Assembly: GCF_003934165.1 (NCBI RefSeq)
Contig: NZ_ML133508.1
Span: forward strand, 115,878 to 179,877
Reading direction: 5' to 3'
Length of the DNA stretch: 64,000 nt
Source of the DNA: Borborobacter arsenicus
Lineage (GTDB): Bacteria; Pseudomonadota; Alphaproteobacteria; Rhizobiales; Rhizobiaceae
Under the pieces are notes generated by a model. The model searched no databases, was not told the DNA's origin, and worked only from the letters and a program-made list of their open reading frames with translations. Below are positions 37,959 to 46,110 of the stretch, piece after piece (the stretch's first letter is position 1; every line of letters starts with the position of its first letter). The position numbers were made by a program, and so were the translations under genes.

Positions 37959-38945
37959 TCACTCGACGAAGCAGTTGCAGCCTTCCAGCTCCGCTGGCAG
38001 CTCCGCGCCGAATTCCTTCAGCGTGGCCTTGTTGATCAGCGGCGCATGATCTTCATAGGCAGGGTTCACCGGCGCGATGGTCTTCGGGTCGGCACCCTTG
38101 AGGATCTGCAGTGCAATCTTGCCGGCATTGATGCCGACCTGCTCGTAATTGACCGCAAAGCTGGCCGGCACCACACCCTTGCGGACGGCGTCGTCGTCGG
38201 AATTGACGATCGGGATGCCGGCCTGGCGGGCAGCAGCCGCCACGGCGGCAATCGCCGGCTGCAGCAGGTTCGAAGCAGGCGTGTAGATCACGTCGGCCTT
38301 GCCGGCGAAGGAAGCGACGCGCTGCTGGATGTCATTGACATTGTCTACGCCCACCGCGACCACCTCGAAGCCAGCCGCATGTGCCGCTTCCTTGACCTTG
38401 TCCAGCAATGCCACGTCATTGGCCTCGCCCGGATTGTAAGGCTGACCGAAGCGCTTGGCCTCGGGCAGCAGCTTGTGGGCGAATTCCATGACGGCTGCCA
38501 CGTCCTGCAGATCGGTAGCGCCGGTCATTCCCTCATCGCCGGCATCCCACGAGGGAACCAGCTTGGCCGCCACCGGGTCGGTGACGGCGGTGAAGACGAC
38601 CGGGATGCCCGACCCCGCCAGCGCCTTCTTGGCGATCTGCGAAACCGGCGTGGTCACGGTATAGATCATCTGCGGCTGTTCGGCCTGCAGCTTGGCGATC
38701 ATCTGCGGAACCAGCGAGGCATCGAAATTGGTGTGGCTGGTCGAATAGACGACGTCCTTGCCTTCGACATAGCCGCCTTCCGCCAGCGCCTTCTTAAAGC
38801 CTTCGATCGAGGCGTTGAGCTGGGGGTGTTCGCCGAAATTGGCGATGCCGATGCGAATTGGGTCGGCCGAAGCAGCGCCGATGGCTGCAACAACGACACT
38901 GGCTGCAACGATACCGCGCAGCCAGCCCCTCTTTGCCTTGTTCAT
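37959..38945 (-). CDS. ABC transporter substrate-binding protein (TrpX-like, DUF534 class)
   Basis: A 328-residue periplasmic binding protein of the ABC_sub_bind family (TrpX and relatives). A signal peptide of about 29 residues ends near GAASA. The mature protein starts with DPIRIGIANFGEHPQLNASIEGFKKALAEGGY. The core shows QPQMIYTVTTPVSQIAKKAL, the hinge motif of the family, and VYTPASN-like VIYTPASNLLQPAIAAVAAAARQAGIPIV. ATG 38945 has GGAGG upstream. It heads the importer-kynureninase operon, facing the GntR gene. A tryptophan- or kynurenine-like ligand is inferred from context. Confidence 0.88.
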   Translation of the reverse strand: MNKAKRGWLRGIVAASVVVAAIGAASADPIRIGIANFGEHPQLNASIEGFKKALAEGGYVEGKDVVYSTSHTNFDASLVPQMIAKLQAEQPQMIYTVTTPVSQIAKKALAGSGIPVVFTAVTDPVAAKLVPSWDAGDEGMTGATDLQDVAAVMEFAHKLLPEAKRFGQPYNPGEANDVALLDKVKEAAHAAGFEVVAVGVDNVNDIQQRVASFAGKADVIYTPASNLLQPAIAAVAAAARQAGIPIVNSDDDAVRKGVVPASFAVNYEQVGINAGKIALQILKGADPKTIAPVNPAYEDHAPLINKATLKEFGAELPAELEGCNCFVE

Positions 38946-39047
38946 GCTATTCCTCCGAATTGATCCAACCAGCTGCCACCGGTAGCGGCGGCCATGCAGT
39001 GCCTTGCTGCTAGCCTGGAGCATAGCGAAGCCGTTGCATTGGTCAAT

Positions 39048-39059
39048 ATTATATATAAT
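39048..39059. promoter_or_regulatory. Perfect AT palindrome, candidate GntR operator 1
   Basis: ATTATATATAAT is a perfect 12-bp palindrome in the divergent region between the ABC/kynureninase operon and the GntR gene. A near-identical copy starts 29 bases to the right. Assignment to the GntR protein is inferred from position. Confidence 0.5.
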
Positions 39060-39076
39060 CGTTGCAGATTTATCGC

Positions 39077-39088
39077 ATGATATATAAT
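39077..39088. promoter_or_regulatory. Near-perfect AT palindrome, candidate GntR operator 2
   Basis: ATGATATATAAT matches the first copy at 11 of 12 positions. It lies 28 bases upstream of the GntR start. The spacing of 29 bases puts both sites roughly on one helix face, allowing cooperative binding. Confidence 0.5.
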
Positions 39089-39115
39089 TTTTGAGAGGCT
39101 GGATGAGTCGAAACG

Positions 39116-39850
39116 ATGCAGAATGGCGAGCATAGCAGCAAGACCGAGAGCGCCTACCAGACGCTGCGACGCGACATATTGGAGACCCGTCTCCAGCCCG
39201 GCGCGCCGCTGAAGCTCAGCGCCCTGCGCAACGCCTACGGTATCGGCTGGACACCCTTGCGCGAAGCCCTGTCGCGCCTGGAGGCCGAGCGATTGGTCAC
39301 TGCGATCAGCAACCGGGGATTTGCCGTCGCATCTGTGTCGCGAGAGGAACTGGAAGATCTCACCCATGCGCGGCTGGTGGTCGAACTGCCGCTGTTCCTG
39401 GAATCGATCAAGCACGGCGACAGTGATTGGGAGGCGGAAGTCGTTACCGCGCATTACCGCCTGTCGCGCTGCAAGCTGGCGGTGGACGATTCGTCTGAAG
39501 CGGCGGTCAATGAGTGGGATGAAAAGCATGTCGCCTTCCATTCAGCCTTGCTCAGTGCAGCCAATTCACGCTGGCTCCTGCGGTTCCACGCCAACATCAC
39601 CGACCAATTGCGACGGCATCACCGTTTTCTCGGACTTGCGCCGACATTGCGTGCCGCAGCGGGGCTGAAAGCGGGTTACGAGGAAGCTGTCGCCGCCTTG
39701 CGCGAGGCAATGGCAATCGAGAATCACACAAAACTCATGGAGGCCGCTCTTGACCGGGACATCGAGCGGGCGAAGGCGTTGATGATCGAGCATATCGGCT
39801 ACACGCTTCACGTCTATGCGCGCTCGGCGAAAGACACGGAGGCATATTAG
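39116..39850 (+). CDS. GntR-family transcriptional regulator (FadR/FCD type)
   Basis: A 244-residue regulator. The N-terminal winged helix-turn-helix is clear: TLRRDILETRLQPGAPLKLSALRNAYGIGWTPLREALSRLEAERLV. The helical FCD-type effector domain follows, with metal or ligand residues such as DEKHVAFHSALLSAAN (Asp/His) and a C-terminal AMIEHI-like block. It is divergent from the TrpX-like ABC and kynureninase operon and very probably controls it, with a tryptophan-degradation compound as effector (inference). Two AT palindromes in the shared promoter region are its likely binding sites. Confidence 0.87.
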   Translation: MQNGEHSSKTESAYQTLRRDILETRLQPGAPLKLSALRNAYGIGWTPLREALSRLEAERLVTAISNRGFAVASVSREELEDLTHARLVVELPLFLESIKHGDSDWEAEVVTAHYRLSRCKLAVDDSSEAAVNEWDEKHVAFHSALLSAANSRWLLRFHANITDQLRRHHRFLGLAPTLRAAAGLKAGYEEAVAALREAMAIENHTKLMEAALDRDIERAKALMIEHIGYTLHVYARSAKDTEAY

Positions 39851-40734
39851 CCGGCGGTTTTGCGCCATGGCTTGAATTGCCTCGCCTCTTCTTTCAGCCA
39901 TTCGCAAAACAGGGCGGATTTGCGGTGCGGACGTGTACGGCGTATCGCAACATAGTCCATTCCGCTTTCGATGAATCCATAGGGTGCCACCAGCCGACCG
40001 GCATGAATGTCGTCGGCCACCAATGGCCATGGCGCGATACAGACCCCAAGGCCCGCCATTGCCGCTTCCAGCATGAAGTAGAAATGCTCGTATCCGATAC
40101 CCGGCTCATCTTTCACGCCGATGCCAGACCGGGCAAGCCAGTCGGCCCATGCCTCGGGCCGGGTTTGCGTATGGAGCAAGGGGAGGCCGGTAAGATTCGG
40201 CGCATACCTTCGCGCGAGCTGCGGCGCCAGGACCGGGCCGACCTGCTCCCCAAAGAGCGTGGTGATTTGTGCATCCGGCGGCCAAGGCCCCGTACCGACC
40301 CGAATGGCCACGTCGAATCCCTCGCGCGCGAGGTCGATCGGGCCATCTGATGAGGTCAGCCGGACCGAAATGCCCGCATGCGCCGCCTGGAAGCCATATA
40401 GCCTTGGAATGAGCCAGCGCATGGTGAATGTGCCGAGGCACGACACGTCAATGGGGCCGTCCTCTGTATCCGCGACGAGCCGGACGGCCTTGTCGATTTG
40501 ATCGAATCCCGAAACCAGGCCCGGCAGGAGCGCATGCCCGGCCTCGGTCAATTCCAGCCTATTTTTCGGCCCCTCGAACAGGGTCACGCCCAGCACTTCC
40601 TCCAGATGTCTTATCTGCCGGCTGATGGCGCTATGTGTGACATTCAATTCGGCGGCAGCCTGAATCATACGCCCATGTCGCCCCGCGGCCTCGAAGGCGC
40701 GAAGGGCATTCAGTGAGGGCAGGTGGCGTGCCAT
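39847..40734 (-). CDS. LysR-family transcriptional regulator (GcvA-like)
   Basis: A 295-residue LysR protein of the GcvA/AmpR-like branch. The helix-turn-helix reads LNALRAFEAAGRHGRMIQAAAELNVTHSAISRQIRHLEEVLG. The effector domain contains TEDGPIDVSCLGTFTMRWLIPRL and MLEAAMAGLGVCIAPWPLV. It overlaps the end of the GntR gene in a tail-to-tail manner and is divergent from an EamA transporter gene about 250 bases away, a common pair. The effector is unknown. Confidence 0.9.
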   Translation of the reverse strand: MARHLPSLNALRAFEAAGRHGRMIQAAAELNVTHSAISRQIRHLEEVLGVTLFEGPKNRLELTEAGHALLPGLVSGFDQIDKAVRLVADTEDGPIDVSCLGTFTMRWLIPRLYGFQAAHAGISVRLTSSDGPIDLAREGFDVAIRVGTGPWPPDAQITTLFGEQVGPVLAPQLARRYAPNLTGLPLLHTQTRPEAWADWLARSGIGVKDEPGIGYEHFYFMLEAAMAGLGVCIAPWPLVADDIHAGRLVAPYGFIESGMDYVAIRRTRPHRKSALFCEWLKEEARQFKPWRKTAG

Positions 40735-40980
40735 GTGAGATTTCCGAACAAAGCCTGTTCGAACATATCGCTTTTCCCTTTGATCTGCACGGCGTTATAA
40801 GCCAGCCATATCAAGGAGGGGGCGGAAATCGAACATCGGTAGTTTGCGTCCCGCTTCCAGCCATGTCGACATGCGGTGCGGCAAGGCCGCGTAGCGATAT
40901 GCGGCGAACGAAATTCTCCGATGAAGTCGCTGCCTAGCCGTGTTCCACCAACGAGCACTCCTGGCAGACGCAGGAAAAAA

Positions 40981-41826
40981 ATGGAACCCATCGTTTTCAT
41001 AGCAGTGTTGCTGGCGGCCGCATTTCACGCCGGTTGGAACGCCATCGTCAAGATCGATCTCGACCGCTTTTTATCGGTAACACTGATCTCGGTTTCGGCC
41101 TGTATCATTGCCGCTCCGATGCTGCCCTTCGTAGCTATCCCGCATGCCGCCACCTGGCCCTGGCTGCTTGTCTCGATCGGCCTGCATACCGGCTACAAGT
41201 TGTTCCTCATCCAGGCCTATCGGGCTGGCGATCTTGGTCAGGTCTACCCGATCGCTCGTGGGGCCGCGCCGCTGATCGTCTCCTTCGTCATGTCGTTTTT
41301 CTTCGGCGAGATGTTGACCCCAGCCGCAATGGTCGGCATCGCCATGCTGGTCACCGGCGTCTGCTTGATGTCGCTCCGCGGTGGGCGCGATCGAGCCAGG
41401 CTGGAAAAAAAGGCCATAAGCTTCGCCCTGATCACCTCCGTCTTCATCGCCGGCTACACCGTGACAGACGGTCTCGGCGCGCGGCTCAACGGCGATGCGC
41501 ATGGCTATGCTGTCTGGCTCTTCGTGCTCGACGGCCTGACGATGCTGGGCATAATGCTGGCCCTGCGGGGCTGGCGCGGATTGGCTGCACTGCAGCCTTA
41601 TTGGCGCAGCGGCCTGGCTGGCGGCACGATGTCGCTTGGCGCTTATTGGATCGTAATCTGGGCGGCTACCCTTGCGCCGATCGCGCTTGTTTCGGCCCTG
41701 CGCGAATCCAGTGTCCTATTCGCGGCCGCGATCTCGGTCCTGATCCTGCGCGAGCCTCTGACCAGATGGCGGCTGCTGTCAGCGCTGGTCATCGTCACCG
41801 GCATCCTCGCGACAAGAATGAGCTGA
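40981..41826 (+). CDS. EamA/DMT-superfamily transporter
   Basis: A 281-residue inner-membrane protein with two EamA halves and about ten membrane segments. YRAGDLGQVYPIARGAAPLIV and RESSVLFAAAISVLILREPLTRWRLLSALVIVTGILATR are the typical ends of the two halves. The family exports amino acids or metabolites, and the substrate is not evident. ATG 40981 has AGGA six bases upstream; the longer frame has no ribosome binding site. The divergent LysR gene is the probable regulator. It is the last gene of the catabolic, chromosomal-looking part. Confidence 0.87.
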   Translation: MEPIVFIAVLLAAAFHAGWNAIVKIDLDRFLSVTLISVSACIIAAPMLPFVAIPHAATWPWLLVSIGLHTGYKLFLIQAYRAGDLGQVYPIARGAAPLIVSFVMSFFFGEMLTPAAMVGIAMLVTGVCLMSLRGGRDRARLEKKAISFALITSVFIAGYTVTDGLGARLNGDAHGYAVWLFVLDGLTMLGIMLALRGWRGLAALQPYWRSGLAGGTMSLGAYWIVIWAATLAPIALVSALRESSVLFAAAISVLILREPLTRWRLLSALVIVTGILATRMS

Positions 41827-42080
41827 CGCGGCAGACGGTTCTGGAGCGTCTTGTATCGAGCGCAGGAGTTAAGTCTGCATGCGTATTCAGTTTGTGGAAA
41901 TGGCGCACCGGACAAGATGAAACTGGGCACCGCTATGTCATTGTCGGTGCTTTGTAATTTTTCCCTGGACGCGCTGGCGGATGCTTTGCCACGCGAGGGT
42001 GCCCCCCCCTAGCGCGGCATTGTTGCGCATCCGAAAGTCTGACTGCTCGCTATTAGACGCGTTGCAAACCATGCCGAAGC

Positions 42081-42118
42081 CGTTCATTACTACGATCAAA
42101 GGAGCGTTGTAATGAACG
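42081..42118. promoter_or_regulatory. Perfect inverted repeat around the arsR ribosome binding site
   Basis: CGTTCATTAC (42081-42090) and GTAATGAACG (42109-42118) form a perfect 10-bp inverted repeat with an 18-base spacer. The right arm contains the arsR start codon (42112) and the spacer contains the GGAG ribosome binding site (42101-42104). It could be the ArsR operator, or an RNA hairpin that hides the AUG and shows the ribosome binding site in the loop. Confidence 0.6.
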
Positions 42119-42477
42119 AAGCCGAAGTCCTCAAAGGATTTGGGGCCATATCACAAGAGACCCGCCTGAGGATCGTCCGCATCTTGGTAACAGCCGGTGC
42201 CGACGGGCTGCGCTCGGGGGCCATCGCAGAGGCTCTCGGCAGCTCGTCACCGCAACGCACATCGTTCCATCTGAAGGAACTAGAAAATGCGGGATTGGTG
42301 CAGAGCCGCCGCGAGGGCAAGTCCATTATCTACAGCGCCAATTTTCCGGCGCTCTCCGATCTCGTAGCTTTCCTCATGCACGATTGCTGCGGAGGGCATT
42401 GCAAGTATTGCGACCAAGCGATTGCCCTCTTTGCCAAATGCACTGGCCGGCCTACCGGCGAAGCGGGGGCGTATTGA
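42112..42477 (+). CDS. ArsR-family metal(loid)-responsive repressor
   Basis: A 121-residue winged-helix repressor: LKGFGAISQETRLRIVRILVTAGADGLRSGAIAEALG then SPQRTSFHLKELENAGLVQSRREGKSIIY is the ArsR DNA-binding core. The Cys residues lie at the C-terminus, HDCCGGHCKYC (Cys92, 93, 97, 100) plus Cys110. This matches the group of ArsR proteins whose arsenite site is in the C-terminal tail rather than helix 3. It is coupled to the transporter gene at TGATG. A 10-bp inverted repeat covering its start codon is the likely operator, implying autoregulation. Confidence 0.9.
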   Translation: MNEAEVLKGFGAISQETRLRIVRILVTAGADGLRSGAIAEALGSSSPQRTSFHLKELENAGLVQSRREGKSIIYSANFPALSDLVAFLMHDCCGGHCKYCDQAIALFAKCTGRPTGEAGAY

Positions 42478-43436
42478 TGAGAGACGTCCTCGAAAGATAT
42501 CAAGTCTGGATTTACTTCAGTGCCATTGCTCTAGCGGTCGCAGTCGGAGTCGCGGTGCCGGGAACTACCGCGATGGAGGCGGGCATAACTCCGTCGCTCG
42601 CGTTGATGCTATTCGTCACTTTCCTGCAGGTGCCGCTGGCTGAGCTGGGCCGTGCGCTGCTCTGCGTGCGCTTCCTAGCCACGCTGCTTGCAGCAAACTT
42701 TCTCGCAATACCTCTTCTCGTGTTCGGCCTGATTCAATTTCTGCCGCCCGATCCATTGGTAAGGCTCGGGGTACTTATGGTATTGCTAACGCCCTGCATC
42801 GATTACGTAGTCACGTTTTCGCACTTGGGTCGGGGCGATGGAAAATTGTTGCTGGCGTCGACGCCGGCTTTGCTGATAGCGCAGATGGCGCTGCTGCCCA
42901 TTTATCTTGGATTATTTCTGGGCGATGCTGCTAATGGTCTGATCCATATAGAACCTTTCTTACATGCTTTTCTCTGGCTGATAGCCGTCCCCCTAGTGCT
43001 CGCAACCATCGTTGGATTCATCTCTGCGCGGTCCGCTTTCTTCCGGCGTATTGCAGACATCCTCGGTTTGTTGCCTGTGCCCGCGACCGCGCTGGTCCTG
43101 TTCATCGTAGTGGCAACCGTGGTGCCGCAACTCGGGCTGGCGCTGAAGGGCGCGCTCGTGGTGACACCGGTCTATGTAGCCTTCGGTGTGATCGCGCCGC
43201 TTGTCGGATGGGGCATCGCCAAGTGGGGCGGCCTCGACGCGCCGGCTGGTCGCGCGGTCGCATTCAGCACCGGCACCAGGAATTCCCTTGTCGTGCTGCC
43301 GTTGGCCTTCGCCGTGCCCGGCGCTGTGCCGCTGCTGCCGGCGGTCATCGTGACACAGACAATGGTCGAGCTAGTTGCACAACTTGTTTACATCAAGCTC
43401 ATTCCCAAGCTCGGCGGCAAAACGGCATTAGCGTGA
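42477..43436 (+). CDS. Arsenic-resistance-type permease (bile acid:Na+ symporter/ACR3 superfamily)
   Basis: A 319-residue inner-membrane protein with about ten membrane segments. It is related to the ACR3/BASS superfamily: TPCIDYVVTFSHLGRGDGKLLL is the counterpart of the ACR3 region holding the essential membrane Cys, and FSTGTRNSLVVLPLAFAVPG is the second crossover motif. Coupling to an ArsR repressor supports arsenite (or antimonite) export. No arsenate reductase is in the window. It is convergent with merA. Other substrates of this superfamily cannot be excluded. Confidence 0.8.
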   Translation: MRDVLERYQVWIYFSAIALAVAVGVAVPGTTAMEAGITPSLALMLFVTFLQVPLAELGRALLCVRFLATLLAANFLAIPLLVFGLIQFLPPDPLVRLGVLMVLLTPCIDYVVTFSHLGRGDGKLLLASTPALLIAQMALLPIYLGLFLGDAANGLIHIEPFLHAFLWLIAVPLVLATIVGFISARSAFFRRIADILGLLPVPATALVLFIVVATVVPQLGLALKGALVVTPVYVAFGVIAPLVGWGIAKWGGLDAPAGRAVAFSTGTRNSLVVLPLAFAVPGAVPLLPAVIVTQTMVELVAQLVYIKLIPKLGGKTALA

Positions 43437-43627
43437 CGGGGTTGTGTCATCGCGGATGTTTGGTGCCCAGTTCAGTTCTAATGCACGTGAAAAATGTTGT
43501 CTCAGATCATGGCGCAGAAACCGGCACCGGTTAGGTTGAAAACTGGCCGACCAAGGTCCGCATTGATCGGTTGTTGATCCATAGGGGAATAACACTAACG
43601 ACCGCAGCTCGTTGCATCCCACCGATC

Positions 43628-45049
43628 TTATCCAGCGCAGCAGGACAGCATCTTGACGTCCTTGTTGAACGTCTGGGCAGCGAGCTTCAAACCCTCGACC
43701 GTTGTCAGATAGGGGAAGATGGTCTCGCCAAGCTGCTCCACGGTCATGCCGAACTTAATCGCCATTACCGCCGTCTGGATGCTGTCGGCTCCCTCAGGTG
43801 CGAGGATGTGGGCACCCAGAATCTTCCGGCTCTTGTCGTCGGCGACGAGCTTGATGAGCCCGCGTGTATCACGCGCCGCCAACGCACGCGGCACATTATC
43901 GAGTGAGAGCACGGAAGTCGCTACTGCGTAGCCAGCCGCTTTGGCGGCTGCTTCTGTCAGCCCGACGCTGGCCACCTGCGGATCGGTGAATACCACTTCG
44001 GGCATGGTGCTGTTGTCGTAGACGAGGCTGTCGCTGTTGAGCGCGTTCATGGCTGCAAGCTTGGCTCCGTAAGCGGCCATGTAGACGAACTGGTCTCGAC
44101 CGGTCACGTCGCCTGCCGCATAGGTGCCCTCGCGCGATGTACGCATGTAGTCATCGACAACGACTGTGCCGCTCAAGGTTTGTTGGATGCCCGCCTCGAC
44201 AAGCCCGAGTTGCTCGACGTTGGGGCTGCGGCCCGTCGCAATGAGCATCTTCTCGGCCAGAAGTGTATCAAGCCGATCTCCCATTCGGAAGGACAACTCG
44301 ACGCCTTCATCTCTCTTCAGGCAACGCTCGTAGGCGACCCCACCAAGAATCGTGATCCCCTCCTGCTCGAAGTAGGCGGCTAGTGCCTCTCTGATTTCGG
44401 GCTCTGCCGCAGGCAGCAGGTGGCTTCGGCATACGATTGTCACCTTCACGCCGGCACGGGTGAAGACCTGGGCCAACTCCACTCCCACGAACCCGCCGCC
44501 GACCACTATCAAACTCTTGGGCAGGTCCTTGAGATCGAGCGCCGTGGTGCTGGTCAGATAATCGATCGTCTCGATGCCGCGGATCGCCGGCACGCCGGGG
44601 CGAGTTCCCGTGGCGATGATAACCTTCGGCGCGCGGACGAACGATCCGTTCACCGCCACACCACCTTCCGCAATGCGCGCCACACCTTCGATATAAGCGA
44701 TGTTGTTGTAGGCTGGCAGCAGGTCCGCGTACTTCGCCTGACGGAGTTCTGACACCAGCTCGTCCTTTTGGGAGACGAGCGCTGCCCAGTCCGTTACGCA
44801 GCCATTGGCGCGGATGCCATCGAAGCGCGCCGACGAGCCAGCTTGATGCACGCTCTCCATGGCGCGGATCAAAGCCTTTGACGGAACGCAGCCGACATTG
44901 ACGCACGTGCCGCCGATCGTGCCATGACCGATGAGCGCGACACTCGCGCCCTGCTCGGCAGCGGTGATGGCGGCGGAAAAGCCCGCCGAGCCGGCCCCGA
45001 TGACGGCCAGATCATAGCCCTTGCCGTTGCCGGCGCAGCAGTCGCTCAT
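43628..45049 (-). CDS. merA: Mercuric reductase
   Basis: A 473-residue flavoprotein disulfide reductase that reduces Hg2+ to volatile Hg0 with NADPH (EC 1.16.1.1). It shows the FAD motif VIGAGSAGFSAA, the redox-active GGTCVNVGCVPSKALIRAM (Cys49 and Cys54), an NAD(P) motif VVGGGFVGVELAQVFTRAG and the C-terminal Cys pair MLSCCAG, which receives Hg2+. The N-terminal HMA-like (NmerA) domain of classical MerA is absent; instead a short SDCCAGNG begins the protein. It is the last gene of the mer operon. Confidence 0.95.
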   Translation of the reverse strand: MSDCCAGNGKGYDLAVIGAGSAGFSAAITAAEQGASVALIGHGTIGGTCVNVGCVPSKALIRAMESVHQAGSSARFDGIRANGCVTDWAALVSQKDELVSELRQAKYADLLPAYNNIAYIEGVARIAEGGVAVNGSFVRAPKVIIATGTRPGVPAIRGIETIDYLTSTTALDLKDLPKSLIVVGGGFVGVELAQVFTRAGVKVTIVCRSHLLPAAEPEIREALAAYFEQEGITILGGVAYERCLKRDEGVELSFRMGDRLDTLLAEKMLIATGRSPNVEQLGLVEAGIQQTLSGTVVVDDYMRTSREGTYAAGDVTGRDQFVYMAAYGAKLAAMNALNSDSLVYDNSTMPEVVFTDPQVASVGLTEAAAKAAGYAVATSVLSLDNVPRALAARDTRGLIKLVADDKSRKILGAHILAPEGADSIQTAVMAIKFGMTVEQLGETIFPYLTTVEGLKLAAQTFNKDVKMLSCCAG

Positions 45050-45058
45050 TTCATATCC

Positions 45059-45298
45059 TTATTTGGATTTCGAATGTGGCTCGCAGCACGCTGCCGCATT
45101 CTGACCCCGTTTGTAGAGCCCGTAGCTCAGCACCCCAATGCACAGAGCAAGGATCGGCAACAGCACGTAGTCGAGATACCCTGTCAGGGCAGAGAGCCCG
45201 ACGGCACCGAGTGCAATCAACAACACCGGTGTGGCGCAGCAGATGGCCGCCACAACGGCACCAATGGCACCGGTCTTGATCAGCGTCGCGTCGTTCAT
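45059..45298 (-). CDS. merF: Mercury transporter MerF
   Basis: A 79-residue inner-membrane protein with two membrane segments and two vicinal Cys pairs, ICCATPV in the first segment and AACCEPH near the C-terminus. These are the family's Hg2+ relay sites from periplasm to cytoplasm. It overlaps merP by four bases and is ten bases before merA. Confidence 0.93.
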   Translation of the reverse strand: MNDATLIKTGAIGAVVAAICCATPVLLIALGAVGLSALTGYLDYVLLPILALCIGVLSYGLYKRGQNAAACCEPHSKSK

Positions 45299-45591
45299 TG
45301 CGGTGCCGTCGTAGCGACCTTGGTCGGATAGCCGGCATTGGTGACCGCCGCGATCAGGGCTTCGGCCGTGGTCTTCTGATCATCGAAGGTAACCGTCGCC
45401 GAAGCGGTCTGAGCCGAGACGACCGCCTCGGTCACGCCGGGAACTGCGCTGAGCGCGCCCCTCACGATGGGGACGCACGAGACGCAGGTCATGTTGGCAA
45501 CGGCGAGCTTGACGGTCTGTTCCGCCGCAATGGCCGGACCGGCAATCAGCAGCGAGGTGACGAGTGCGGTAATGCTCAAGATGCGTTTCAT
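45295..45591 (-). CDS. merP: Periplasmic mercury-binding protein MerP
   Basis: A 98-residue protein: a signal peptide of about 22 residues (ending GPAIAA), then one heavy-metal-associated domain with the metal-binding motif MTCVSC (Cys36 and Cys39). It captures Hg2+ in the periplasm and hands it to MerT or MerF. It overlaps merF by four bases and lies 22 bases behind merT. Confidence 0.95.
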   Translation of the reverse strand: MKRILSITALVTSLLIAGPAIAAEQTVKLAVANMTCVSCVPIVRGALSAVPGVTEAVVSAQTASATVTFDDQKTTAEALIAAVTNAGYPTKVATTAPQ

Positions 45592-45613
45592 GGGGGAGCC
45601 TTTCGTATGAAGG

Positions 45614-46018
45614 TCAGGTCAGGAAAAGCGGTGCAATGAAGTCGAAGCCGAGCGCGATGATCACCAGCCCCGTCGCGATCCAAAGGCTCGACTTGACCAT
45701 GCGGTTCGGTAGGGGACGGGCGCAGGAGCCATCGGAGCAGGCCTGCTTTGGCCGCACATAGACGAGGTAATAGCCGTAACCGAGAAGGGCGATGGTGCCG
45801 GCCGCGAAGTACGGCTTGTAAGGCGCAAGCGCCGTGAAGTTAGCAATCCAGGCACCCGAGATGCCGAGGCTGAAAAGCACTAGGGGCAGGATGCAGCACG
45901 ACGAGGCGGCGAGGGCTCCGAGGATGCCGCCTGCCGCGATCCATCGCGCACGGGCCTGCTCGTTGGCTTCCTGATTAGGCGCGGATTCTGTCGCGTGTGC
46001 CTCGGAGCTGTGAGCCAT
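45614..46018 (-). CDS. merT: Mercury transporter MerT
   Basis: A 134-residue inner-membrane transporter with three membrane segments. The membrane Cys pair is SSCCILP (Cys41, Cys42), and the cytoplasmic-loop pair is ACSDGSC (Cys94, Cys99). The N-terminal 20 residues are polar and somewhat longer than in classical MerT. ATG 46018 is used; a frame 11 codons longer would cross the promoter's transcribed leader. It heads the merT-P-F-A operon. Confidence 0.93.
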   Translation of the reverse strand: MAHSSEAHATESAPNQEANEQARARWIAAGGILGALAASSCCILPLVLFSLGISGAWIANFTALAPYKPYFAAGTIALLGYGYYLVYVRPKQACSDGSCARPLPNRMVKSSLWIATGLVIIALGFDFIAPLFLT

Positions 46019-46050
46019 GTTCGATTGTCCCTTCTTGTATTTACTCTCCA

Positions 46051-46081
46051 AGTATGCGACCTGTAGTGACTACAGCTTCAA
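46051..46081 (-). promoter_or_regulatory. MerR-type mer promoter/operator
   Basis: On the minus strand there is a -35 TTGAAG (46081-46076) and a -10 CATACT (46056-46051) with a 19-base spacer, the overlong spacing by which MerR-family activators work. The spacer holds a perfect dyad, CTGTAG-N3-CTACAG (46061-46075), the expected MerR site. It drives merTPFA and, on the other strand, overlaps the merR promoter region. Confidence 0.85.
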
Positions 46082-46110
46082 GAGAAAAATTATCACGGAG
46101 GATCAAGTTC

